Counted from the first letter of the stretch, positions 42,952 to 54,670 are shown. The stretch: DNA of 64,000 nucleotides from Acidovorax sp. (GCA_030692685.1 JAUXZO010000073.1:1-64000), one strand, 5' to 3'. A program made the numbers and translations. The notes: a model not told the origin generated them from the letters alone.

Positions 42952-43956
42952 TTACTTGCGGTAGCTCAGCGCGTTAGAAACGAGCTTGGACGTGATGTCC
43001 ACGATCTGAATCATCCGGTCATAGGGCATGCGCGTAGGACCGATCACCCCCAGTGTTCCGACTACTTTTCCATCGACCTCATACGGTGCGCTGACTACCG
43101 AAAGTTCCTCAAAAGGAACCACATGGCTTTCGCCTCCGATATAGATACGCACGCCCTCGGCTTGGCTCGATATGTCCAGAAGTCGCAATATCTGCGTTTT
43201 TTGCTCAAACAGATCAAAAGCGCGTCGCAGGTTACCCATGTCGTTGGAGAAGTCACTCACAGCCAACAGGTTGCGTTCACCAGAAATCACGACCTCATCC
43301 TGCGCCTCAGAGAGCGCTTCTGACCCCACATTCACGGCCGCCTGCATGAGTGATGCGATCTCGCCGCGCAGCACGTCCACCTCGGACTTCAGACGCTCAC
43401 GCACCTGCTCCATCGCCAAGCCTGCATAGTGAGTATTGAGAAAGTTAGAAGCCTCAATGAGCTGAGACTGGGAGTAATCCACATCCGTGAAGATGACGCG
43501 GTTTTGCACATCGCCCTCGGGCGAAACGATGATGACCAGAAATCGTCGCTCTGAAAGTTTTAAAAATTCTATGTGTCGAAACACAGAGGTTCTCCGCGGC
43601 GCCATCACCACCCCAACGAACTGCGACAGGTTGGACAACAACTGCGCTGCATTCGCGATCACTTTCTGAGGCTGCTCGGGGACCAGATGGGCGTGTGCCA
43701 AAGGGTCTCGCTGCACCGTCAACATCGTGTCCACAAACAAGCGGTAACCGCGCGCTGTAGGTATACGTCCAGCCGAGGTATGCGGACTCACGATCAGCCC
43801 CAGCTCTTCCAGGTCCGACATGACGTTGCGGATCGTGGCGGGCGACAGATCAAGCCCCGAGGCACGGGATAAGGTTCTGGACCCTACAGGTTGCCCGTCG
43901 GCAATGTAGCGCTCGACCAGGGCTTTCAGCAACAACTTGGCACGGTCATCGAGCAT
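42952..43956 (-). CDS. hrcA: Heat-inducible transcription repressor HrcA
   Basis: A 334-residue repressor of groE and dnaK operons that binds CIRCE elements. The winged-helix N-terminus is complete ([20 protein letters not shown]...[33 protein letters not shown]), followed by the GAF-like domain with inserted dimerisation segment and the C-terminal [20 protein letters not shown]. No CIRCE repeat (TTAGCACTC-N9-GAGTGCTAA) is visible upstream. It is divergent from nadK with only 28 bp between the starts. Confidence 0.96.
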   Translation of the reverse strand: MLDDRAKLLLKALVERYIADGQPVGSRTLSRASGLDLSPATIRNVMSDLEELGLIVSPHTSAGRIPTARGYRLFVDTMLTVQRDPLAHAHLVPEQPQKVIANAAQLLSNLSQFVGVVMAPRRTSVFRHIEFLKLSERRFLVIIVSPEGDVQNRVIFTDVDYSQSQLIEASNFLNTHYAGLAMEQVRERLKSEVDVLRGEIASLMQAAVNVGSEALSEAQDEVVISGERNLLAVSDFSNDMGNLRRAFDLFEQKTQILRLLDISSQAEGVRIYIGGESHVVPFEELSVVSAPYEVDGKVVGTLGVIGPTRMPYDRMIQIVDITSKLVSNALSYRK

Positions 43957-43984
43957 GGATTGATTTTAATGATGTAATTTCGCG

Positions 43985-44881
43985 ATGACGTCAAAATTCC
44001 GCCATGTCGCGCTTATAGGTAAGTACCAGACCTCTTCCTCAAGCTCGGTAGGCGACAGCTCTCGACAAGCCTTGGAAGACATTGCTTGTTTTCTGGAACA
44101 GCAGGGATGCGCAGTGTCTCTGGAGACAGAGACCGCCAGCAATACCGGACTGACGCAATACCCTGCGCTGAATGTAGACGACATTGGTAACCAATGCGAT
44201 CTAGGTCTGGTAGTGGGGGGTGATGGCACGATGCTCGGCATCGGTCGGCGGCTTGCCCGGTTCGGTACGCCGCTGATAGGCATCAACCAAGGTCGACTCG
44301 GCTTCATCACGGACATTCCGTTTGATACCTACCAGACGACGTTGCCGCCTATGCTTCAGGGGGAGTATGAGGAGGACCTACGCCCTTTGATGCACGCTAC
44401 TGTCGTACGTGATGATCGGGTGGTTTTCGAAGCCCTTGCAATGAACGATGTCGTCGTGAACCGCGGCGCAACGTCCGGCATGGTGGAGTTGCGCGTAGAA
44501 GTTGATGGGCGATTTGTCTCCAATCAACGGGCAGACGGGCTCATTATTGCATCGCCAACGGGCTCAACGGCGTATTCACTGTCGGCGGGAGGCCCGATGC
44601 TTCACCCCTCAATTCCTGGCTGGGTGCTTGTACCGATCGCGCCACACACATTGTCAAACCGACCCATCGTGCTCTCCGATGCGACGGAGGTAGCAGTCGA
44701 GGTTGTCAGCGGCAGAGACGTCAGCGCCAACTTTGACATGCAGTCGCTGGCCTCGTTGCTACACGGGGACCGCATCCTGGTTAAAAGATCCGAACACCGT
44801 GTGCGGTTCCTGCACCCCAAAGGTTGGAATTACTTTGCCACCTTGCGCAAAAAGTTGCGCTGGAACGAGGGGGGCTCCTGA
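43985..44881 (+). CDS. nadK: NAD kinase
   Basis: A 298-residue enzyme that phosphorylates NAD to NADP. The catalytic GGDGT motif is in [17 protein letters not shown], followed by [13 protein letters not shown], the NE/D-like NDVVVNRG and [22 protein letters not shown]. Length is typical. The start follows the divergent hrcA start closely. It is followed after two bases by recN, an order common in beta-proteobacteria. Confidence 0.97.
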   Translation: MTSKFRHVALIGKYQTSSSSSVGDSSRQALEDIACFLEQQGCAVSLETETASNTGLTQYPALNVDDIGNQCDLGLVVGGDGTMLGIGRRLARFGTPLIGINQGRLGFITDIPFDTYQTTLPPMLQGEYEEDLRPLMHATVVRDDRVVFEALAMNDVVVNRGATSGMVELRVEVDGRFVSNQRADGLIIASPTGSTAYSLSAGGPMLHPSIPGWVLVPIAPHTLSNRPIVLSDATEVAVEVVSGRDVSANFDMQSLASLLHGDRILVKRSEHRVRFLHPKGWNYFATLRKKLRWNEGGS

Positions 44882-44883
44882 TC

Positions 44884-46554
44884 ATGACACTCAGACGCAT
44901 CACTTTGCGTGATTTTGTGATTGTGGAGGCTCTAGAGCTTGAGCTGGGTAGTGGGTTCACCGTCTTGACCGGTGAAACCGGTGCTGGCAAATCCATTCTG
45001 ATTGATGCGCTACAACTGGCGTTGGGCTCGCGCTCTGACTCGGGTCTGGTGCGCGAGGGTGCGTTGAAAGCAGACATCTGCGTGGAATTCGACTGCCCAG
45101 CCCATACGCAGCCATGGCTTGACGAGGCTGGTTTCGAGGTGGAAGACTTGCTGCTGTTGCGTCGCACAGTGGATGTACAAGGGAAAAGCCGAGCCTGGAT
45201 CAACGGAACTCCCGCAACGGCAACCCAACTGCGTGCATTGGGAGACATGCTGCTCGACATTCACGGGCAGCATGCTTGGCAAAGTTTGACACGCCCAGAG
45301 TCAGTCCGTGGTCTGCTGGATGCTTTTGCGGGAATCAGCACCGCTGACGTGTCGGCGCGGTGGGGCACTTGGCGCTCAGCCCAAAAAACCTTGCAGCAGG
45401 CGAAGCAGGCGCAGTCCACACTGCAGCAAGAGCGCGAGCGCCTGCAATGGCAGATCGGTGAAGTAGACAAACTCGCCCCTGCAGACGGCGAGTGGAGCGA
45501 TCTGGATGCCCAGCACAAACGGCTGTCGCATGCCCAGGCATTGCTAGAGGCCGCTGGTGGAGTGATTCAAACCCTCCAGGAAGACGAGACAGGCGTCCTT
45601 GCTGCTCTCGCACACGCACATGGGCTCCTGCAGGCGCAGGAGCACGTTGAGCCAGAGTTTTCAGGCTTTGCCGACATCTTGTCGTCCAGCTTGGCACAAG
45701 CCAGCGACGTTGCCCATTCGCTGCAGTCTTATCTTCGGCATGCTGAAGTCGATCCGGAGCGCTTGGCTGAACTTGACGCTCGTTTATCGTTGTGGATGAC
45801 CCTGGCGCGAAGATACAAGCGCCCACCCAGCGAACTGCCTGCGCTGCTCCAGGGATGGAAGTGTGAATTGCAACAGCTCGATGCGGCAACCGATCTGGAA
45901 AAACTCTCGGCCGCAGAGGCATCCGGTGCAAGAAGCTTCCAATCGGCGGCGCGATCCCTGTCCTTGGCGCGCGCTAAGGCGGCTCCAAAGCTCTCGAGCG
46001 CCATCACGCACGCCATGCAGGGCCTTGGCATGGAGGGCGGTCAGTTTGAAGTGTCTTTATCCAAAGCCTCGGAGCCAGCCCCCCATGGAGTAGACGAAGT
46101 AGTTTTCTTGGTGGCCGGACACCCGGGCATGACTCCCAAACCCATCGGCAAGGTGGCGTCCGGCGGGGAATTGTCTCGCATCTCCCTTGCAATCTCGGTA
46201 ACCACCAGCGAACTGGGCACGGCGCCTACATTGATTTTTGACGAAGTGGATTCGGGTGTAGGTGGCGCTGTTGCAGAGACCGTAGGGCGATTGATGCAAC
46301 AACTCGGAACCGATCGCCAAGTGCTAGCAGTGACACATTTGCCCCAAGTCGCCGCTTGTGCAGACCATCACCTCAAAGTCGCAAAAAACAAAAGCCCCAA
46401 AGGCACAACCAGCACAGTGCAAACGGTGAGAGACGAGCAACGTGTGACGGAAATTGCACGCATGCTGGGCGGAGAGCGACCCACTTCTACTACGTTAGCC
46501 CACGCGCGTGAGATGCTAAATATCGCATCGAAAATTATGGAGAACGAAGCCTGA
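44884..46554 (+). CDS. recN: DNA repair protein RecN
   Basis: A 556-residue SMC-like ATPase that acts in double-strand-break repair. It has Walker [20 protein letters not shown], a central coiled coil (about 155-365; [22 protein letters not shown]), the ABC signature in [16 protein letters not shown], and Walker [14 protein letters not shown] followed by [20 protein letters not shown]. The start at 44884 begins the conserved [14 protein letters not shown]. The stop codon overlaps the rapZ ATG (TGATG). A LexA box was not evident upstream. Confidence 0.96.
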   Translation: MTLRRITLRDFVIVEALELELGSGFTVLTGETGAGKSILIDALQLALGSRSDSGLVREGALKADICVEFDCPAHTQPWLDEAGFEVEDLLLLRRTVDVQGKSRAWINGTPATATQLRALGDMLLDIHGQHAWQSLTRPESVRGLLDAFAGISTADVSARWGTWRSAQKTLQQAKQAQSTLQQERERLQWQIGEVDKLAPADGEWSDLDAQHKRLSHAQALLEAAGGVIQTLQEDETGVLAALAHAHGLLQAQEHVEPEFSGFADILSSSLAQASDVAHSLQSYLRHAEVDPERLAELDARLSLWMTLARRYKRPPSELPALLQGWKCELQQLDAATDLEKLSAAEASGARSFQSAARSLSLARAKAAPKLSSAITHAMQGLGMEGGQFEVSLSKASEPAPHGVDEVVFLVAGHPGMTPKPIGKVASGGELSRISLAISVTTSELGTAPTLIFDEVDSGVGGAVAETVGRLMQQLGTDRQVLAVTHLPQVAACADHHLKVAKNKSPKGTTSTVQTVRDEQRVTEIARMLGGERPTSTTLAHAREMLNIASKIMENEA

Positions 46555-47417
46555 TGGCCCTCGAAATTGTCCTGATCACAGGCATGTCAGGGTCCGGAAA
46601 ATCAGTTGCGTTGCACGCACTGGAGGACGCTGGTTACTACTGCGTGGACAACCTTCCGCCAGAACTTCTAACGGCTTTTGTTGCACTTGAACATCGCCAC
46701 CATGGCAACCGGGTGGCGATTGCCATGGATGTACGCAGTGCCACTTCACTGCACCAAGTGCCCCAAGAGCTGAACCGACTTCGCAGCCAAGGTGTGTCAG
46801 TGCAGTCAATCTTTTTAGATGCCACCATTGACACCTTGGTCAGGCGGTTCTCAGAAACACGCCGTCGCCATCCGTTGTCACATGACGATCTGCAACAGGG
46901 CAGAAAGGCCTTGGTACAGATCATCGAATTGGAGCGCGAACTGCTTGCAGATCTGCGCGAGCAGTCGCATGTGATCGACACAAGCACCATCCGGTCTTCG
47001 CAGCTACAAAGCTATGTCAAAAGCCTGATGACCACCTCGCGGGGCCAGTTAACCTTGGTATTCCAGTCGTTTGCTTTCAAACGCGGTATCCCCATGGATG
47101 CAGACTACGTCTTTGATGTGAGGATGCTCCCCAATCCCCACTATGAACCGATACTGCGTGATCTCACAGGGCTGGACGAGCCTGTTGCTGACTTTTTGCG
47201 CCAACACCCAGATGTCGATTTGATGCGAACACACATCGCTCAGTTTTTGGCGCACTGGTTGGAGCTGCTAGATCGCAACCATCGCAGCTATGTCACCGTA
47301 GCGATTGGTTGCACAGGGGGGCAGCATCGGTCTGTCTACTTGGTGGAGCGGCTCGCCGAAGTTTTCAGTGATCGCTGGACCGCTCTGAGACGGCACCGAG
47401 AGTTGGACGGACGCTGA
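46554..47417 (+). CDS. rapZ: RNase adapter protein RapZ
   Basis: A 287-residue P-loop protein ([33 protein letters not shown] at the start, C-terminal [20 protein letters not shown]). In enterobacteria RapZ recruits RNase E to the GlmZ small RNA and so controls glucosamine-6-phosphate synthase; in other proteobacteria it accompanies PTS genes, none of which is present here. It overlaps recN by one base. It is convergent with mutY, 30 bp apart. Confidence 0.95.
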   Translation: MALEIVLITGMSGSGKSVALHALEDAGYYCVDNLPPELLTAFVALEHRHHGNRVAIAMDVRSATSLHQVPQELNRLRSQGVSVQSIFLDATIDTLVRRFSETRRRHPLSHDDLQQGRKALVQIIELERELLADLREQSHVIDTSTIRSSQLQSYVKSLMTTSRGQLTLVFQSFAFKRGIPMDADYVFDVRMLPNPHYEPILRDLTGLDEPVADFLRQHPDVDLMRTHIAQFLAHWLELLDRNHRSYVTVAIGCTGGQHRSVYLVERLAEVFSDRWTALRRHRELDGR

Positions 47418-47447
47418 AAAAGCCGGTGGTGCCTGAACTTAAGGCGC

Positions 47448-48521
47448 TCACAACAACGACGCTTGCGTGGCGCTCAGCAATTTACGGATCGGTGCAGGCA
47501 GTCCAACCCTGTCCCATTGATCGGGAGATAGCCATTCACCCTCACCTGGCGGCCGATCTAACTGCATATCTCTAATTGCAAAAGGGTGAAGATGCAGGTC
47601 CCTGTGCGTGAGCACATGGAGAAACGGTGGCAAACCGTGCTGGATGAATTGCAGTGAGTCTCCCAAGGTTGCTACAAACGCCGCCATCGACGACACATCC
47701 GGGAAAACTGGGACGCAGTGCATACCCGCCCAGATACCTGTGGGCGGACGCCGCTCCAACCAAACGCGTCCTTGCTGATCATGCATAACCAGCAACTGCC
47801 AGGACTCGGACTTACGCAACAACTTGCGCGTTTTGACGGGGTATCGTTCGGGTTCGCCTTCTGCGCGCGCCGAACAAAGTGCGCTCAACGGGCATTGGTC
47901 GCACCGTGGCGCCCGCGGTGTGCAAGTAGCGGCCCCGAGGTCCATCAGCCCCTGCGTATACCGAGGCATGGCGATTTCTAGATCTCGCTGTGGAAGCAAT
48001 GACTCTGCATGATCCCAAAGCAGGCGCTCGTTTCGGGTGGAGGCTAGGTCCTCTTTGAACCCCAATAAGCGAGTGAGAACCCGACGAACGTTGGCGTCCA
48101 GGATGGAAACTCGCTGGGAAAAGCAAAATGCCGCGATGGCCCCAGCCGTAGAGCGCCCAATACCCGGAAGCAATACCAACACTTCCGCCGTCTTGGGAAA
48201 GACGCCGCCGTGCTCGGACACTACCATCTGTGCGCAGCGATGGAGATTGCGTGCGCGGCTGTAGTAACCCAGGCCACTCCACAACCCCAGCACTTCGTCT
48301 TGAGTCGCTTTCGCCAACGCCGCGACATTGGGAAACCTGTCCAGAAATCGTGCGTAGTAATCGAGCACCGTGGGCACCTGCGTCTGCTGCAGCATGATCT
48401 CCGACAGCCATACCCTGTAGGGATCCCGGGTCTGCTGCCATGGCAGATGATTGCGCCCATGCGTAACCTGCCATGCAACTACGCGCTCCGCCACCGAAGC
48501 ACCACCGACAGACACGGTCAT
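47448..48521 (-). CDS. mutY: A/G-specific adenine glycosylase MutY
   Basis: A 357-residue base-excision repair enzyme removing A opposite 8-oxoG. The N-terminal helix-hairpin-helix catalytic domain shows LPWQQTRDPYRVWLSEIMLQQTQV (catalytic Glu in SEIMLQQ) and LPGIGRSTAGAIAAF with the following catalytic Asp in SILDANVRRV. The [4Fe-4S] cluster is CTPRAPRCDQCPLSALC. The C-terminal NUDIX-like 8-oxoG domain is present (WQLLVMHDQQGRVWLERRP). The start overlaps the stop of the dynamin gene by four bases (ATGA). mutM lies just beyond that gene, so two enzymes of the 8-oxoG pathway flank it. Confidence 0.97.
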   Translation of the reverse strand: MTVSVGGASVAERVVAWQVTHGRNHLPWQQTRDPYRVWLSEIMLQQTQVPTVLDYYARFLDRFPNVAALAKATQDEVLGLWSGLGYYSRARNLHRCAQMVVSEHGGVFPKTAEVLVLLPGIGRSTAGAIAAFCFSQRVSILDANVRRVLTRLLGFKEDLASTRNERLLWDHAESLLPQRDLEIAMPRYTQGLMDLGAATCTPRAPRCDQCPLSALCSARAEGEPERYPVKTRKLLRKSESWQLLVMHDQQGRVWLERRPPTGIWAGMHCVPVFPDVSSMAAFVATLGDSLQFIQHGLPPFLHVLTHRDLHLHPFAIRDMQLDRPPGEGEWLSPDQWDRVGLPAPIRKLLSATQASLL

Positions 48522-50479
48522 GCAGGCAGGAGTTGCTTGTCAGAGGATGCCGGCTCGAGCCCGGGCACAGCAATGAGTTGAGAGGTCAACTGCTGCAGCT
48601 TCTGCTCCAACTGGATCAACTCGTCCTCGCCCGCCTCAATTTCGGCAATTCGCTCCACCAAACCACTGGCCGCTTGCTGGATCCGATCTACTGCTTCGAT
48701 GCGACGCGCGAAGCTCCTGCGTCGCTCGCGCAACTGCGCGTCCAGCTGCGCAGTTGCAGACTTGCTCCACAGCTCCAGATCGTTTGCAGCCGACTCGTAC
48801 ACCGTGCGCAGGCGCATCGCCAAAGCTCGGACCAATCGCTCCGCAAATTCCGGCTGCGCCAGTTTGAGCGCATTGCCCATGCCAAGGTACTGCAAATGGC
48901 TCTGCTCAATCTGATTCAGATCGTGCGTAAAGTGTTCTAACTGCGGCGGTGGCGGCACTTGTAAAGAGAAACCATACTCGGCATTCAATTGGCGGAACGT
49001 TCCGCCCAGCATCGCCTGAATTTCGGTGCCTGATGCCTGCGCCTTGTCTAAGGTTGCGCGCAATTTATCAAAGGTCTGGATGTAAATTTTCTTCACCCCC
49101 AGCTTGAGCCCCTTCTGTTGAAGGGTTTGCGCCAACTCTGCCAATTCGACCTTCAGGGCTTTAGCGCCAAGTTGCTGGAAAACATCTCGCAAAAGTTTGA
49201 GGTGCACTGCGCGAACAGCCTGAATCTTGGCGGTACTCAGATCAAACTCACGTTGCTCCTGCTCAACGCGATGGCGCATTGACTCAATGACCGACGCATT
49301 CTTGCCACGCAGGCTGCGCAGTTCAGCCATCTGGTCGTCAAGATCACGACGGCGAATATTGATCACTCGCGAAGTTTCACTCCGCAGACTTGCCACACCC
49401 GTAGCCACTGCGGCCCGAAGGATGGACTGACGCCGACCCATGATGCCTTTGGCCAGCGCTTCTTCCAACACAGGCAAACCACTGGTTTCCAGTAGCACAT
49501 CATCCGCCGTAATCTTGGCAACCAGACCTTTTTGCGCCGACACTGGCACAACCCTGTGGAGCGGCACACCGAGCATCTCTGCAGACGTGCTGCATTGACG
49601 CTCCAGCTGCGCCTGCACTTGTTCTGCGGAGTTGAGCGTGTCCCACAGCGTGTCGATCTTGTTCAACACTACCAGCCGTGCATCCATACTGTCGGTCGAT
49701 ATGGCCAGGTGTTCTCGCCAAATCGAAAGGTCTGATCGCGTGACTCCCGTATCAGCACTCAAGATGAACACAACCGCATGCGCCTGAGGTATCAGATTGA
49801 CGGTGAGTTCTGGCTCAGCGCCCACAGCATTGAGACCGGGGGTGTCCAGAATCACCAAACCCTGCTTGAGCAAAGGGTGCGGGATATTGATGATGGCGTG
49901 GCGCCACATGGGCACCTCGACCAAGCCCTGGGCATCCGGCACCGGATTCTCATCGATCAAATCATCATGCCAAAACCCCAGCGCGCGGGCATTGTCCAGG
50001 CTGACCTTGCGAATTTCTGCAACTTTCTCCAGTGCCTTCGCAATCTGATCTGCATTGCTGACATCCAGCGGAATCTCTTGCCACCGGTCTGGTTTGATGC
50101 GCCACTCTGCCAGACTCTGCATCTGCAGACGCGTTTCAATAGGAAGCAAGCGAAGACTGGGCGCCAAGTGGGCGTCATAGCCCAGCTCGGTGGGACACAT
50201 GGTGGTCCGCCCTGCACTCGCGGGCATGATGCGGCGCCCATAGTCTGCGAAGAATATCGCGTTGATCAGTTCAGACTTGCCCCGCGAAAACTCTGCAACA
50301 AATGCCACCATGACTTTGTCACTGCGAACCTGATCTTCCAGTCGCTGCAGCCGCTCTTGCACCGCCGCATCCATGAGTTCGTGCGACGACATCCACTCCG
50401 CCAAACGCTTGAGCTGCTGGGCGAACTCGCGACGCCAGACGCCATGCTGGTCGAACTGTTCGTTGAATGAAGGTCCCAC
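48518..50479 (-). CDS. Dynamin-family large GTPase
   Basis: A 653-residue bacterial dynamin-like protein. The GTPase domain has G1 AEFSRGKSELINAIF, G2 around the Thr pair in AGRTTMCPTELGY, G3 VILDTPGLNAVG and G4 VVLNKIDTLWD. The rest is long helical stalk with strongly charged coiled-coil segments (MAELRSLRGKNASVIESMRHRVEQEQREFDLS..., C-terminal IAEIEAGEDELIQLEQKLQQL). No clear membrane segment is seen. Such proteins remodel or protect membranes; a specific role is unknown. It overlaps mutY by four bases, implying co-translation with a DNA repair gene, and is 106 bp from mutM. Confidence 0.9.
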   Translation of the reverse strand: MGPSFNEQFDQHGVWRREFAQQLKRLAEWMSSHELMDAAVQERLQRLEDQVRSDKVMVAFVAEFSRGKSELINAIFFADYGRRIMPASAGRTTMCPTELGYDAHLAPSLRLLPIETRLQMQSLAEWRIKPDRWQEIPLDVSNADQIAKALEKVAEIRKVSLDNARALGFWHDDLIDENPVPDAQGLVEVPMWRHAIINIPHPLLKQGLVILDTPGLNAVGAEPELTVNLIPQAHAVVFILSADTGVTRSDLSIWREHLAISTDSMDARLVVLNKIDTLWDTLNSAEQVQAQLERQCSTSAEMLGVPLHRVVPVSAQKGLVAKITADDVLLETSGLPVLEEALAKGIMGRRQSILRAAVATGVASLRSETSRVINIRRRDLDDQMAELRSLRGKNASVIESMRHRVEQEQREFDLSTAKIQAVRAVHLKLLRDVFQQLGAKALKVELAELAQTLQQKGLKLGVKKIYIQTFDKLRATLDKAQASGTEIQAMLGGTFRQLNAEYGFSLQVPPPPQLEHFTHDLNQIEQSHLQYLGMGNALKLAQPEFAERLVRALAMRLRTVYESAANDLELWSKSATAQLDAQLRERRRSFARRIEAVDRIQQAASGLVERIAEIEAGEDELIQLEQKLQQLTSQLIAVPGLEPASSDKQLLPA

Positions 50480-50585
50480 TTTGCTCCCAGAGATCTATAA
50501 ATCGCCTACGGAGTAGGCATACACAAAATATAGCATCGACCGCATGCTGGCTGTGATTTACCCACCATTTCACCAAATAGGCCGG

Positions 50586-51401
50586 CTATGAGCGTTGGCA
50601 TTGGGGGCAAAAGTAACTACTTCTTTGCCCTTGGCGAAGCAGCCGAATGGGGGTTTGGCACACAGAACAAGGAGCACCCGCACGGCCATAAACATTCGCC
50701 TGGGTCTGAAAATGCCCATTTGCGCCGTCCGCGTTGGTAAAGTCGCGCAGCGTGCTCCCCCCCATTGCCACTGCGTGCGCCAAAACTTCCTTGATCGCCG
50801 CGTGCAATTTTTGGACCCGCACTTGCCCGATACGAGATGAATTGACTGTGGGCCGAATGCCTGCCAGAAACAAGACTTCTGACGCATAAATGTTGCCCAC
50901 CCCCACCACCAAACGCCCCCCCAGCAGCAACTGTTTGATTGGCATACGGCTTTTTTTCATGCCCGCCTGAAAATCTCCAACCAGAAAAGCGTCGGACAAC
51001 GGTTCCATCCCCAGCGAGCCAAGTAGCTTGACTGCAATCGCATCAGACTCACTATCTGCATAAACCACCGCACCAAACCGACGAGGGTCATGCAAACGCA
51101 AGATTCCTCGGGTGGTAACGAGGTCGAAGTGGTCATGCACTCCAGCTTGCGGAAGGCACTGGCTAAAACGCAAGCTGCCGGACATCCCTAAGTGAACTAA
51201 CAACACGCCGGGGTCCATATCAACCAAAAGGTATTTGCCGCGCCTACGCAAGCCTGTGATATGCCGCCCCACCAACACATCCGGTTCACAACCCAGCGGC
51301 CAACGCAGCGGCTTCCCCACAGCAACCGATTCGATCTTGCTCCCCGTGATGGCCTCAACGAGGCTGAGGCGTGTCACTTCTACTTCTGGCAACTCAGGCA
51401 T
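50586..51401 (-). CDS. mutM: Formamidopyrimidine-DNA glycosylase (Fpg/MutM)
   Basis: A 271-residue bifunctional glycosylase/lyase that removes 8-oxoG. The N-terminus [14 protein letters not shown] carries the catalytic Pro2 and Glu3, which fixes the start at 51401. Further motifs are [50 protein letters not shown] (helix-two-turn-helix) and a C-terminal zinc finger [10 protein letters not shown]...YFCPQC. It is divergent from the TPR/lolB/ispE series with 47 bp between starts. Confidence 0.97.
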   Translation of the reverse strand: MPELPEVEVTRLSLVEAITGSKIESVAVGKPLRWPLGCEPDVLVGRHITGLRRRGKYLLVDMDPGVLLVHLGMSGSLRFSQCLPQAGVHDHFDLVTTRGILRLHDPRRFGAVVYADSESDAIAVKLLGSLGMEPLSDAFLVGDFQAGMKKSRMPIKQLLLGGRLVVGVGNIYASEVLFLAGIRPTVNSSRIGQVRVQKLHAAIKEVLAHAVAMGGSTLRDFTNADGANGHFQTQANVYGRAGAPCSVCQTPIRLLRQGQRSSYFCPQCQRS

Positions 51402-51448
51402 AAAAGAACCCATGCAACAGGTTATCGGGCATAGATTATTATGGACCG

Positions 51449-53203
51449 ATGGTGCTATCACAACGCTTTCGGACCGCTGCTTTGACTACCGCAATTGCGG
51501 TGGTTTCACACACAGGCTGGGCACAGCCCAGCAGAGATCCCGCTCCTGACGGCGCGTCCCCAGTGGTCTCGAACCCGGCCTTGGATGCCGAGCTGTTCTA
51601 TGAAATTTTCCTCGGCGAACTGAGCTCCCGAACAGGGGATCCGGGCGCTGGGTATGCCCTGATGCTGGAAGCGGCGCGGCGCACCGGAGATGGTCAGCTC
51701 TATCAGCGCGCCGCAGATATTGCCCTGCAGTCTCGCTCAGGAGACTACGCACTCGCCGCCGCGATGGCCTGGAAAGGCGTGCAACCTCAATCACGCGAAG
51801 CCAATCGCTATGTGCTGCAGATCCTGATCGCGCTAAACCGGATTGGCGAAACCCCTGCCCTGCTCCGCCAGGAACTGGCCCAATCACCTTCCCGCGCCAA
51901 GGCAAGCACGCTCGCCGCACTTCCGCAAATGTATGGCCGCGCGAGCGACAAGGCGCTGGCTGCCAAGGTGGTAGCAGAAGCATTGATCGACGAGTTATCC
52001 CACCCCGCGACGGGCCCAGTTGCGTGGGTATCGCTGGGCCGGGTGCGATTGGCCGCCGGAGACAAAACCGGGGCCTTGGACGCAGCACGGAGCGCCCAGA
52101 CATTGGACAACGCCAACGAGGGCGCAGCACGCCTCGCGCTCGAGTTGATGGAGGAAAGTACTCCAAACGCCGAGCCCTTGGTGGTGCAGGCACTTGCCCA
52201 GCAACCTGTTCCCGAATTGCGATTGGCGTACGCCCGCGTTTTGCTGGGGTTGCAGCGCTTCCCAGACGCAGCCCGGCAATTAGAGCTTGTCACTCAGGCC
52301 AAGCCCGAGCTTGCAGAACCTTGGCTGGTGCTGGCATCGCTTCAGTATCAGGACAATCGCCTTCCCGAGGCTGAGAAATCATTGCAACGGTTTATCGAAC
52401 TCGCAGCGGCAAGCACGGAGGATCAGGCGCGTGAGCGAGGCCTCACGCAGGCATATTTGCTGTATGCCCAGATTGCTGAAAAGAAGCAGGACTATGCAGC
52501 AGCAGAATCGTGGCTCGGTCGCATCACCAATGCGGAAGAAGTGTTTAGCGCCCAAAGCCGCCGAGCCTCCTTGCTGGCGCGGCAAGGGAAATTAACGCAG
52601 GCGCGTGCGCTGCTGCGCAGTCTTCCCGGCACAACCGCTGACGAAAAGCGCATGAAGCTTTTGGCCGAAGTACAACTCCTGCGTGATCTCAAGATGTACC
52701 AGGAGGCTTACACCACGCAGGTGCAACTGGTGGCTCTGGCTCCCGACGACACAGAATTGATCTATGACCAGGCCATGCTGGCAGAAAAAGCCGGCAAAAC
52801 AGACACCATGGAACAGCTGCTGCGGCAAATAATTGCACAACAGCCGCAATATCACCACGCGTACAACGCTTTGGGATATTCCATGGCAGAAAGAGGCGTT
52901 CAGCTCGCCGAAGCAAAACAGCTCATTCTGAAGGCGTTGGAATTCGCACCCGGCGACCCGTTCATCACCGACAGCCTGGGCTGGGTGGAGTTCCGCCTCG
53001 GAAACAAAACAGACGCCAAGCGGCATCTTGAAGCAGCCTACCGGGCGCGCCCTGACGTAGAGATTGCAGCCCACCTTGGGGAGGTGCTTTGGAGCCTCGG
53101 TGACCAGGACGGTGCACGCAAAGTCTGGAAGGAAGGCAAGCGCGTCAACCCCGACAACGAAACACTTAAAGAGACCTTGACACGCCTCGGAGTGTCGCTT
53201 TGA
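51449..53203 (+). CDS. Secreted tetratricopeptide-repeat protein
   Basis: A 584-residue protein with a signal peptide ([20 protein letters not shown]...GWAQ) and TPR-like helical repeats along its whole length, including [20 protein letters not shown] and [22 protein letters not shown] near the end. It is likely periplasmic. This gene regularly precedes lolB and ispE in beta-proteobacteria, so a link to outer-membrane or lipoprotein biogenesis is plausible but unproven. Its stop overlaps the lolB start region. No catalytic motif is present. Confidence 0.87.
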   Translation: MVLSQRFRTAALTTAIAVVSHTGWAQPSRDPAPDGASPVVSNPALDAELFYEIFLGELSSRTGDPGAGYALMLEAARRTGDGQLYQRAADIALQSRSGDYALAAAMAWKGVQPQSREANRYVLQILIALNRIGETPALLRQELAQSPSRAKASTLAALPQMYGRASDKALAAKVVAEALIDELSHPATGPVAWVSLGRVRLAAGDKTGALDAARSAQTLDNANEGAARLALELMEESTPNAEPLVVQALAQQPVPELRLAYARVLLGLQRFPDAARQLELVTQAKPELAEPWLVLASLQYQDNRLPEAEKSLQRFIELAAASTEDQARERGLTQAYLLYAQIAEKKQDYAAAESWLGRITNAEEVFSAQSRRASLLARQGKLTQARALLRSLPGTTADEKRMKLLAEVQLLRDLKMYQEAYTTQVQLVALAPDDTELIYDQAMLAEKAGKTDTMEQLLRQIIAQQPQYHHAYNALGYSMAERGVQLAEAKQLILKALEFAPGDPFITDSLGWVEFRLGNKTDAKRHLEAAYRARPDVEIAAHLGEVLWSLGDQDGARKVWKEGKRVNPDNETLKETLTRLGVSL

Positions 53204-53739
53204 CACATTTGAATGGCTACACCCCCTGTTTCTCCCCTGCCCCGTCGCTTCCAGTCCGTGGCGCGTGGCGATGGTTTTGGGTGCTTTGTTTTTTGTCGAT
53301 GCTCGGGTGCGCGCAGCCCCTAAAGCCCCGAGAGGGAGAAGAGAACTTCTGGAGCGGTCGGCTTGCACTGCAGGTAGAAGGCCAGGCTTCGCAGTCCTTC
53401 TCGGCACTCTTTGAGTTACGCGGCAGTGCCCAAACCGGGGGGCTCGTGCTCATCAGTCCGCTGGGCAGTCGGCTGGCACAACTGGACTGGAAGGACGGGC
53501 ATGCGCAACTCGCCACTGGAGCCCAAGAGATCCGCACCTCTGATTCGCTGGAGAACCTGCTCCAGGAGGTCACTGGCACGCGCATTCCCATAGCAACACT
53601 TTTCAACTGGTTGCAAGGTACGCAGGCCACTGCGCCGGGATGGGAAGCCGATCTGTCTGGGCTTGCGGACGGCCGCCTCATCGCACGCCGCGATAATCCA
53701 GCGCCAAAAGCCACTCTGCGCATCGCGCTGACCGAATAA
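53200..53739 (+). CDS. lolB: Outer-membrane lipoprotein receptor LolB
   Basis: A 179-residue lipoprotein with the lipobox LSML-GC (Cys near 37) after a hydrophobic stretch WFWVLCFLS. The mature part has the LolB fold pattern: FWSGRLALQVEGQASQSFSALFELRG, GGLVLISPLGSRLAQLDW and PIATLFNWLQGTQA. LolB accepts lipoproteins from LolA and inserts them into the outer membrane. The frame starts at a TTG overlapping the preceding stop (53200); a TTG at 53209 is the alternative, and no ATG is in frame. It is followed by ispE. Confidence 0.88.
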   Translation: MTHLNGYTPCFSPAPSLPVRGAWRWFWVLCFLSMLGCAQPLKPREGEENFWSGRLALQVEGQASQSFSALFELRGSAQTGGLVLISPLGSRLAQLDWKDGHAQLATGAQEIRTSDSLENLLQEVTGTRIPIATLFNWLQGTQATAPGWEADLSGLADGRLIARRDNPAPKATLRIALTE

Positions 53740-53782
53740 ATAACACGTAAGCGGCACTGCCCCTGCGCTATCCCGTTTCACC

Positions 53783-54640
53783 ATGCTCGCCTTGTATGAC
53801 GTGCCGGCGCCGGCCAAGCTCAACCTTTTTCTTCATATCACAGGCCAGCGTGCAGACGGCTATCACCTTTTGCAATCGGTCTTCATGCTGATTGACTGGT
53901 GTGACACGCTGCATTTCGAGCGCTGCTCCAGCCACAACATCACCCGCGAAGACCTGGGCCCCAAGCTCCCCGATGAAGACCTGACGGTCAAAGCAGCGCG
54001 CGCATTGCAAGCAGCTACCGGCTGTCGCCAGGGAGTACACATCGGAGTGTCAAAGAGCGTACCAGCGCAAGCAGGCATGGGCGGGGGGTCTTCCGATGCG
54101 GCGACTACCTTGCTAGCACTGAATCGGCTGTGGGGACTGAAACTGCCTCGCCCAGCGCTCGAAAAGATCGGCCTTGCGCTGGGAGCTGACGTTCCATTTT
54201 TTTTGCGCGGTCACAACGCTTGGGTGGAGGGAATTGGTGAGACAATCACGCCGCTTGAGAAAGCGCACCAACTGCCATCAGCGTGTTTTGCGGTTGTGAA
54301 ACCTGTTGCGGGTTTGGAGACAAAATCAATTTTTGCGTCACCAAGTTTGAAACGCGATTCAGATAGTGCTACAATCTTAGGCTTTGCTGCAGCACACTTT
54401 GACTTCGGTCGAAACGACTTGCAGCCGGTTGCTCAGGCACTTTGCCCCGAGGTCACTGAAGCCATTAATTGGCTCGGGATTCGAGGATTGCAAGCCAGAA
54501 TGACAGGCTCAGGAAGTGCGGTGTTTGCAAAAATGGCACATGCGATTGACTTGAGTGGAGCCCCCAAAGGCTGGCAAGTAAAGGCATGTGACAACCTGAT
54601 GGTTCATCCTCTGGCAGGTTGGGCATCAGACCAGAATTAA
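53783..54640 (+). CDS. ispE: 4-diphosphocytidyl-2-C-methyl-D-erythritol kinase
   Basis: A 285-residue GHMP kinase of the non-mevalonate isoprenoid pathway. Motifs are [28 protein letters not shown] at the N-terminus, the ATP loop [33 protein letters not shown] and the C-terminal [11 protein letters not shown]. Length is normal. It follows lolB and precedes tRNA-Gln. Confidence 0.97.
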   Translation: MLALYDVPAPAKLNLFLHITGQRADGYHLLQSVFMLIDWCDTLHFERCSSHNITREDLGPKLPDEDLTVKAARALQAATGCRQGVHIGVSKSVPAQAGMGGGSSDAATTLLALNRLWGLKLPRPALEKIGLALGADVPFFLRGHNAWVEGIGETITPLEKAHQLPSACFAVVKPVAGLETKSIFASPSLKRDSDSATILGFAAAHFDFGRNDLQPVAQALCPEVTEAINWLGIRGLQARMTGSGSAVFAKMAHAIDLSGAPKGWQVKACDNLMVHPLAGWASDQN

Positions 54641-54670
54641 GGTTGGCTGCTTTCGGCAGTTGACCTGTGT

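Noticed and set aside
43957-43984. A CIRCE element upstream of hrcA
   Set aside because: The 28-bp space lacks TTAGCACTC/GAGTGCTAA.
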